Origin: Protula sp. h YS-2021
Lineage: Eukaryota; Annelida; Polychaeta; Sabellida; Serpulidae
Length of the DNA: 64,000 bases
Reading direction: 5' to 3'
Assembly: GCA_949752745.1 (NCBI GenBank)
Contig: OX457031.1
Coordinates: 7,105,328-7,169,327 of the forward strand
Position numbers and translations under genes: made by a program
Part shown: positions 56,103 through 64,000 of the stretch, in pieces
Position numbering within the stretch: the first letter of the stretch is position 1
Layout: every line of letters starts with the position of its first letter
Notes under the pieces: generated by a model
Database searches by the model: none
Seen by the model: the letters and a program-made list of their open reading frames with translations, nothing else
What the model was told of the DNA's origin: nothing

Positions 56103-56544
56103 AATTGTTTAAGTAAACAGTTCTCTCGTAACAGAGTAACTCATTAAATACATTTATTCCAAAGCCATGTCAATTGATCAGATCTTCAAATAAACACGTA
56201 ATGACAATACGATTAACTGTCCACACTAATACACCAAAAAGATGACATTCCTGCGCTTCTACAGTAAAATTTACGTTTTGTGCAAACAAAAACCCTCGCA
56301 GTTTGTTTTCGCGAACGGTTGCACGATCTCACTGAGAGTGGACTTAATAAGATTTCACGATTGTGTTCGTTATCTTTAATATAAAAAAATGAACGCATGC
56401 ACTCAGGATATATTTTCATTTGATGTCATAATGACGTTACGTCAAATAGTTAAAAATTTTGAAATATTAAAAAAAATATATATATATATTAAAAAAAATC
56501 AAATTTCAGTCCTGTTTATATAGGTCCAGATAGTTATGACGCAA

Positions 56545-57105
56545 TATGATCCGTGTCGTCGCTATGTGATGCATGTCTTTTATGAGACGCATACCGTCGT
56601 TACGAGATGTATGCCGTCGCTACGAGATGGATGCCGTCGTCATGAGATACATGCCGTCGCTATGAGATGTATGCCGTCGTCATGAGATGCATGTCGTCGC
56701 TATTTGATGCATACCGTCGTTATGAGATACACGTCGTCGCTATGAGATGGATGCCGTCGTCATGAGCTACATGTTGTCGTTATGAGATGCATGTCGTCGT
56801 TATGAGCTACATGCCGTCGATATGAGATGCATGTCGTCGTTACGAGATGCATGTCGTCGCTATTTGATGCACACCGTCGTTATGAGATACACATCGTCGC
56901 TATGAGATGGATGCCGTCGTTATGAGCTACATGTTGTCGTTATGAGATGCATGTCGCCGCTACGAGATACATGCCGTCGATATGAGATGCATGTCGTCGC
57001 TATTTGATGCGTACCGTCGTTATGGGATACATGTCGTCGCTATGAGATGGATGCCGTCGTTATGAGCTACATGTTGTCGTTATGAGGTGCATGTCGTCGT
57101 CCAAC
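56545..57105. repeat. 21-bp minisatellite (TATGAGATGCATGTCGTCGT)
   Basis: About 26 imperfect units. A block with ctatttgatgcataccgtcg recurs at about 56700, 56860 and 57000, showing multi-unit duplication. Confidence 0.94.
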
Positions 57106-59500
57106 ATGGCGCTACAACGAGGTCCCCACTGCAGTCGGCGAACGAGCTACAGCATCAGAATCCAGCAGTAATGCCATCACAGACTGGACAATAATTCCCG
57201 TGACTGGCGAATACTCTACAGTCCTTCTCCACCACAACCGGCGAGCAGCCCCCCCCCCCCTCCCCCGACACACCACCACTCTTATAGCGTTCGTCAATAG
57301 CTGAGAATGCCGGATAAAACGTCGGCAAGTGTAAAGCGAAAAACGTCGACTAATACTGGCTGAATGAGATCAAATAAAATTTATTCTAATTAGTTCTATC
57401 AATAAACTTGAGCTTAAGTAAAATATCCAGTTGTTTATAAACACCCTTCATCAGAAAAAGATTCAATGTCAACAAAACGCAACTTTTAACTTTTTATTTT
57501 GCCCCACTCTGAAGTTAAAGTCACGACCAAAACGCAAACCACAGTTTCAAAGATACGATAAATTACAACTCAAAAAATCCAAACCTGAAGACTGCTCGAG
57601 GCGCTGGAATGGGCACATCATAACGGCACCTTAAACGAATGCTGAGCCATCACTTGAGAAACAAGCCATTGTAGAGGGCAACCCCCAGCCGGACACGGAT
57701 AAACAGCTGTCATGCTCAAATTCAAGTGGATAAACAAGCACGTAGAGAAATATCAGATCAGCCCGCCTGATAGTTGAAGAGATGCGGCGTCGACAAAATA
57801 ACGCGTTTTCGTTAAGTTCCATCCAGGAATGTCACATTTTTGACAATTTCCCATTCCGTCAATTTTAGGTCGATTTCAAAATTACTACGCTGTTGCACAT
57901 CTACATGATCTATATATCTCTCTCAGTGAAATATAAAATCAGTCCGCCTAATAGTTGAAGACATATGGCGTCGACAAAACAATGCATCAAAAAATGACAG
58001 ACGGACGGACAACACCCAAACCAATAGCTCCCCTCCGGGGGCCAAAAAAATAGGACATCGCATTGGCTTCATAATCCTGAAGACAACACGGTTCCAGGTT
58101 AAGCCTTCCACCTACACCCACCTTCTCCACCTAATTTTGCAGCAACCTGTCTACCACCTGTCCGTAATTTCAAAAATGGCCTTAAGTTTTACCCCCATTC
58201 GTTAGTTTTACACCGATCCTTATGCGGAACAGGAACCATATTTTGTCCTTATGTTTTGTTCGCCAAAAACGTGTTCGAGGCCTTCAAGCCCGGGATACGC
58301 CGCGCTGTAAATCTGCTTAGCTAGAACACAACATAAGCTGCCAAACTTGGTGAGCTTCGGGGTTGGGTTTTTTTTTTCTTTTAATTTACACAGGTATTCA
58401 AACGAAGTTGAAAAGAAAAATCCTAGCACAATGTTTAGGCCCAAAATGGCCGACACTTAGCACCAAATGGATGTGGGATTTGATAAAAAATTGCGACTGC
58501 ATACTTCTTTAATGTGGATACTTCAATAAAAATGCCGTTATATATTCAGAACATCGATTTCACTTTTATATCGTGGTCTTTATTACTTGGTACTCCGCAC
58601 TAAAATGGAATTTTTCAAACTTTTCTCAAGTTAGGGGTGAGCTATGCACAAACTCCAGATTGTTATTCAAGATACAGAAACAATTCGACAGTTTTGGATG
58701 AACCAGTTTTAGTTAACCGAAATTTGCTTGCAGTGATAATACGTTCTTGCCCCTCTGGTCCCCAAATAGCCTTGTTGCCAGGGAGGAAATGCCTTAAATT
58801 TGACTGCATTTTCTGCTCGGGTCAAGAACCCTAATCACCTAGAAACACTGTCATTTCCTGGTTAGACATATCTGTGCGGGTGGCGAAACAAAAGACCTGA
58901 CTTCATAATACCAGTGACAGTTTTGTAATGTTCTGGAGGTATTTGTAGCAGCCATTTGCGGACAAAAAAATGAATATCCTGTGTAAAGACAACTTTCTCA
59001 CTGGGTTTGTGAAAGGGCTATTCAGGGTTTCAATGTATTTCAATGAAATGGTTGTGGCCTGTAATCCGTATAAATGGCAGACACAAGCAAGCACACAAAT
59101 ATGTCACAAAAGTTCAGATGTTCCAACCATAACAAAACGTCCACAGCATCTTTCCAAGCAAATTGTGTACTCACACCTGTTTTGGTATTGGTGGCCTGTA
59201 ACCAGTATATAACGGCATGTACAGCAGATTCTAAGAAAATGATGTTTATAAAGTTCTCTGATGCCAGTGCCAAGTACATCAAAATGCTCGGGGTATGACT
59301 TTGAACGACAGTCGAACCTGCGAGGGGAAATATATTGGTGCCCAAAGACATTTAAACGTTTACTTTGCACGTAAAATCTTCTGCTACGAAACATATCATT
59401 GATTTCAAGGGACAATTATAATGAAGAAAGTTCGGAAACATTTTAGGTTTTGACAAAATTACTAAGGTTTAGATTTGTCACATGTCCATATCATTCTGAT
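57106..59500. other. Gene-free stretch with one dispersed duplication
   Basis: A ~65-bp direct repeat (cctgatagttgaaga and atgcggcgtcgacaaaa) occurs at about 57745-57805 and 57925-57990. A C tract lies at 57249-57265. No gene is supported. Confidence 0.5.
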
Positions 59501-59502
59501 AT

Positions 59503-61178
59503 TGGCGTATCTTTTCCCTCGTATATCTACAGTCAATCACTGTGGGCTATAGCCGTATCTTTTCCCTTGTATATCTACAGTCAATCACTGTGGGCTATAG
59601 CTGTGTCTTTTCACTCGTATACCTACAGTCAATCACTGCGGGCTATAGCCGTATCTTTTCCCTTGTATATCTACAGTCAATCACTGTGGGCTATAGCTGT
59701 GTCTTTTCACTCGTATACCTACAGTCAATCACTGTGGGCTATAGCCTACCTTTTCCCTCGTATACCTACAGTCAATCACTGCGGGCTATAGCCGTATCGT
59801 TTCCCTCGTATACCTACAGTCAATCACTGTGGGCTATAGCCCATCTTTTCCCTCGTATATCTACAGTCAATCACTGTGGGCTATAGCCGTATCTTTTCCC
59901 TTGTATATCTACAGTCAATCACTGTGGGCTATAGCTGTGTCTTTTCACTCGTATACCTACAGTCAATCACTGTGGGCTATAGCCGTATCTTTTCCCTTGT
60001 ATATCTACAGTCAATCACTGTGGGCTATAGCTGTGTCTTTTCATTCGTATACCTACAGTCAATCACTGTGGGCTATAGCCTATCTTTTCACTCGTATACC
60101 TACAGTCAATCACTGTGGGCTATAGCCGTATCGTTTCCCTCGTATACCTACAGTCAATCACTGTGGGCTATAGCCTATCTTTTCCCTCGTATACCTACAG
60201 TCAATCACTGTGGGCTATAGCCGTATCTTTTCACTCGTATACCTACAGTCAATCACTGTGGGCTATAGCCGTATCGTTTCCCTCGTATACCTACAGTCAA
60301 TCACTGTGGGCTATAGCCTATCTTTTCCCTCGTATACCTACAGTCAATCACTGTGGGCTATAGCCGTATCTTTTCACTCGTATACCTACAGTCAATCACT
60401 GTGGGCTATAGCCGTATCTTTTCACTCGTATACCTACAGTCAATCACTGTGGGCTATAGCCTATCTTTTCACTCGTATACCTACAGTCAATCACTGTGGG
60501 CTATAGCCTATCTTTTCCCTCGTATACCTACAGTCAATCACTGCGGGCTATAGCCGTATCTTTTCACTCGTATACCTACAGTCAATCACTGTGGGCTATA
60601 GCCGTATCTTTTCACTCGTATACCTACAGTCAATCACTGTGGGCTATAGCCGTATCGTTTCCCTCGTATACCTACAGTCAATCACTGTGGGCTATAGTCG
60701 TATCTTTTCCCTCGTATACCTACAGTCAATCACTGTGGGCTATAGCCGTATCTTTTCACTCGTATACCTACAGTCAATCACTGTGGGCTATAGCCTACCT
60801 TTTCCCTCGTATACCTACAGTCAATCACTGCGAGCTATAGCCGTATCTTTTCACTCGTATACCTACAGTCAATCACTTTGGGCTATAGCCTATCTTTTCC
60901 CTCGTATACCTACAGTCAATCACTGTGGGCTATAGCCGTATCTTTTCACTCGTATACCTACAGTCAATCACTGTGGGCTATAGCCGTATCTTTTCCCTCG
61001 TATACCTACAGTCAATCACTGTGGGCTATAGCCGTATCTTTTCACTCGTATACCTACAGTCAATCACTGTGGGCTATAGCCGTATCTTTTCACTCGTATA
61101 CCTACAGTCAATCACTGTGGGCTATAGCCGTATCTTTTCACTCGTATACCTACAGGCAATCACTGTGGGCTATAAGCA
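59503..61178. repeat. 46-48-bp minisatellite, ~35 copies
   Basis: Units contain cgtatacctacagtcaatca and ctgtgggctatagccgtatc then ttttccct or ttttcact. The array is very homogeneous. Variants (ctacct, ctgtgt, cgtttc) recur in blocks. Frames of up to 159 codons are artefacts. Confidence 0.96.
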
Positions 61179-61579
61179 CAATCAGACTTTCAACATCCGG
61201 TGATGCTAACTGCGAAAAGGCCAAACATCTCGCGACTGTACAGATACTTGTATATTTTTCAGAATTTTGTAAAAAGAAAAAAAAAAGTAACCGAAACTAC
61301 ATATTATGTATTTTATATTTCGACATTCATTTCCTTGGCACTTGCCCGTCAACGTAGTACTAGATTGAAGAAGAAAAGTTCCGCTAAGACGACCGTGATG
61401 AAGGTTGCAGTGCTTGAAAGTGGTATCTTTTCCTGCATTTCTGAGTATTCAAAATTATCCCAGTTCACCTATGTTATCTGGGAACTCCTGACCGACTTTA
61501 ATTCGTGTTTTGAGTGGTTGACATCGTTATCGAGAAGCAAGGGAGGGTGGTCAGTTCCTTCAAGCCCTTTATATCTTCG

Positions 61580-62405
61580 GTGGATCTTTCGGCGCAAGTT
61601 TTTGGATGTCGAGGTTCGAACTAGCAGGCTTTTTCTTTAAAAGCACACTGAGAAGCATCCTGCCGCATTATTTTCGACTTCCAAAAACTTCCCAAATTTG
61701 AGTAGTGGTTTCGCAATTGTATATTCATTGTGCTTGTGGGTGATAATGGGGGTTTCTGCATTCTGATCTAAAGAAAACATCTATTTTTCTAAGCACAAAA
61801 TTGTTATCTGACCATAAAAATTTTGCGCCATAATTTATAATTGGGCCATTTATGTGATACACCCTCTCTAGGATAACGCCATTTTCCCTAGTCCCTAGAG
61901 ATTGACAAAATTGGCATCAATGGTAAGTTCTGTTACAGGAACTATGACTTGCCGTCTTGGGAAGACCGCACGAGTCATCTATGGTTAGGCTTATGGTAGT
62001 CCTAGATGGCTTGCGGTCTTCCTACGACAGCATGAGTCATAGTTCCTATAACAGGAAATGTCATCAATGTCAATTTTCAAATCTCGGCGCACGACTGGGG
62101 CCAACGGTGTTATTTTAGAAAAGGTGCATCACATAAATGGCCCAATTATAAATTATGGCGCATAAGTTTTATAGTCAGATAACAATTTTTTACCGAGAAA
62201 AATATGTGTTTTCTTGAGATCAGGATATCGAATCCCTCATTACCACCTACAACAGTGAATCCACAGCTGCAAAACCACGCTTTATTCTACTAGTTTGGGA
62301 GTTTCGCTGAGGTCGAAAATAATGCGCCAAGGTACTTCTCAGTGTGCTTAAAAAAGCCTGCCAGTTCGAGCCTCGGTGTCCTTGAACGTGTGCCGAAAGA
62401 TCCAG
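61580..62405. mobile_element. ~820-bp palindromic foldback element
   Basis: The left arm 61580-61990 and right arm 61995-62405 are near-complementary around a centre at ~61992. Matches include ggatctttcggc (61582) with gccgaaagatcc (62392), gcgccataatttataattgg with its complement, and ctgttacaggaactatgac (61930) with gtcatagttcctataacag (62036). It is non-coding. A diverged piece of the inner block recurs just outside at 62425-62490. Confidence 0.82.
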
Positions 62406-62874
62406 AGCCTCGAAAATTGAGATCAATGACCATTTCTATTGCAGGAACTGTGACCCTTTCTGTTCTAGGAAGATAGAAAGGGTACGCTGGGACTAAGTTA
62501 TGGTGTCTGAAATGAGTCCAGCTAATGAGTAAAAACGCAGCGCTTCTGATATTCTTTTCAGTCCTCCGGGAAGAACTTACCACAAAGGAAAAGAAAAAGC
62601 ACTTCTGTAAATAAAACAATGCCACTGCAATGATGCGAACAGTTGATTTCCTCAACCATCCTTGACAGGAAGTGCTCAACTAAAATTCAAACAGACCAAT
62701 TATCGCCTAAACAGACGTAATGCAAATTCACTTCAATGCAAAATGTTATCCAACATTCAATTATCACTTCTTCATTGCTTTGCAGTGTACTTACTATAAA
62801 ATTAAATCGCATTCAAAGTATGTAAAGCAAGTTTATCCGTTTGTTTTGTCACACTGATCTCTTTAAAACTTTTG

Positions 62875-62908
62875 AACATGGCGGTTGGTTGATTGACAAG
62901 TGACGTCA
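62875..62908 (+). promoter_or_regulatory. YY1-like plus CRE motif pair
   Basis: AACATGGCGG (62875-62884) resembles a YY1 site and TGACGTCA (62901-62908) is a consensus CRE, 16 bp apart. The ATG inside opens only four codons. This could be an animal promoter core of a gene near or beyond the right edge; no exon is seen. Confidence 0.3.
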
Positions 62909-64000
62909 CGACTAATCACTTTATCTTGGTTTAGGTTTCTGGTCTTGAAAAATGTGATATTTCAACAGAAGCATCTAAATTTGATTGTGAAATATTTTTA
63001 GCAACAAGAAAAAATGATTATACCCAAAGCGCCGTTGTGTTTTTGAGAGTTTGTACGAAATGACTGCCCTACTCTGAATGGCACAAAAAAACATGTTTGA
63101 AATCGATAACATCCCGAAAAGAAAGAGTTTATTGCTGGGGTGGGGGAAAGAGTCAGCTCTTCTACGATAAATCGCATACAATGTGCGATTCTTTCCAGGA
63201 AAACTATCGTACAAGAAGGGAAACATGCTGCTAGATACACACTTTACTGTTTGTGAATCATGCAGTTATTCATTTTTGCATAAAAGTTGAAATCTTTAAT
63301 CATTTTTCCATATAAATGTATTCGCTTTCCTAACCAGTCGAAGTAATGAGTAAATTCGAGCCAGCTGTTATTAAAAGTTACACGCTAGCTCCAGTTACAT
63401 TCTTTGAGGAACTGCCTATTGCTTATTGCCAAGATATACCAAGATGATCCTGTCTGCTCAGGAGGCAGAGGCAAGATGAACCGTTTCAAGCTGCAGCCTA
63501 GTCTTCCGCAGCAAGAAATGTGAAGGTTATTTCGGCAAAATCCGTTCCATCCTCGGTTATCCAATGAAAGACAGGCTTTGAATGTCGACAAGAAGCTGAG
63601 ACTGAGGAGAAGCTAAGAAATAAGAAAACAACAAAGAAGAACAATATCTTTCTAGCAATAAACTGCGTGCAGAAAGGCCCAGGTTTTAGCGCATGCCAAA
63701 GTCATGTAATCCTGCTTTTTTCCTCTGTTGAAAGCCCGTGGTTTTTGCCAGGGATTTTCCTCCGATGTTTCTAGAGATATTTCAGGTTTGGGGTAGTGGC
63801 CACCTTGGGTGCCTAGAAAGTCGAAAGATTTCAGAAGCCTTTTATACCCCCTAAATGTCAAGGAATCATACCACTTTCTATCTATTGAATCCATTTTTAC
63901 GGCTGGTCCGAAATAGGAATGATGAAGCTTATAGCTTTGAAAGGCGTGTTTAGAAATTGGTAGGTATATTGCATGGCGATCAAGTGAAAGAATGTTTTTT
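62909..64000. other. Gene-free right end
   Basis: No repeat, element or exon is recognised. Short frames here lack any family resemblance. Confidence 0.45.

Noticed and set aside
61612..61622. GGTTCGAAC resembling a tRNA B box
   Set aside because: It does not fit the full B-box consensus, there is no A box or cloverleaf, and it lies in the foldback arm where the partner copy differs.
61200..61640. 146-codon frame as a gene
   Set aside because: It runs from array edge into the foldback arm, with no splice or family support.

Overview
The window is nuclear DNA from an intron-rich multicellular eukaryote, most likely an invertebrate animal. It has GT-AG introns of kilobase length, AATAAA polyadenylation signals, TA-flanked terminal-inverted-repeat elements and a TALE-class homeobox gene. 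The strongest hint at lineage is that minisatellites repeatedly start exactly at exon edges. I recall, unchecked, that such exon-border minisatellites ('mirages') were described in amphioxus, so a cephalochordate is my best guess, but the sequence alone does not prove it.

Two protein-coding genes can be supported, and they converge. CCT5 (TCP-1 chaperonin subunit epsilon) runs on the + strand from the window edge to the stop codon at 14434, with a 3' UTR to about 15085. The window holds its last ~305 codons in six exon positions. The first position is occupied by two alternative 150-bp exons (16-165 and 1910-2059) that encode diverged versions of the same apical-domain segment. A TALE homeobox gene of nine coding exons runs on the - strand from its ATG at 42346 to its stop at 31679. 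All splice phases agree and give a 1293-residue protein with a long disordered N-terminus, a MEIS-like domain and a C-terminal homeodomain.

Almost everything else is repeat. I count roughly 45 mutually unrelated tandem arrays (units 9-150 bp) plus several inverted-repeat elements. Arrays fill the introns of both genes, the ~16 kb between them (15.1-31.5 kb) and most of the ~21 kb upstream of the homeobox gene (42.4-64 kb). At least nine arrays begin at, or contain copies of, a splice site, exon edge or stop codon. The clearest case is CCT5 exon 8505-8690: about 29 copies of its acceptor edge precede it and about 30 copies of its donor edge follow it. Most long open frames in the window are by-products of such arrays and not genes.

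The main points for follow-up are the duplicated alternative exon in a chaperonin subunit usually treated as invariant, the splice-site-seeded arrays that present the spliceosome with dozens of decoys, the large divergent MEIS-like TALE homeobox gene, and an ~820-bp palindromic foldback element near 62 kb.
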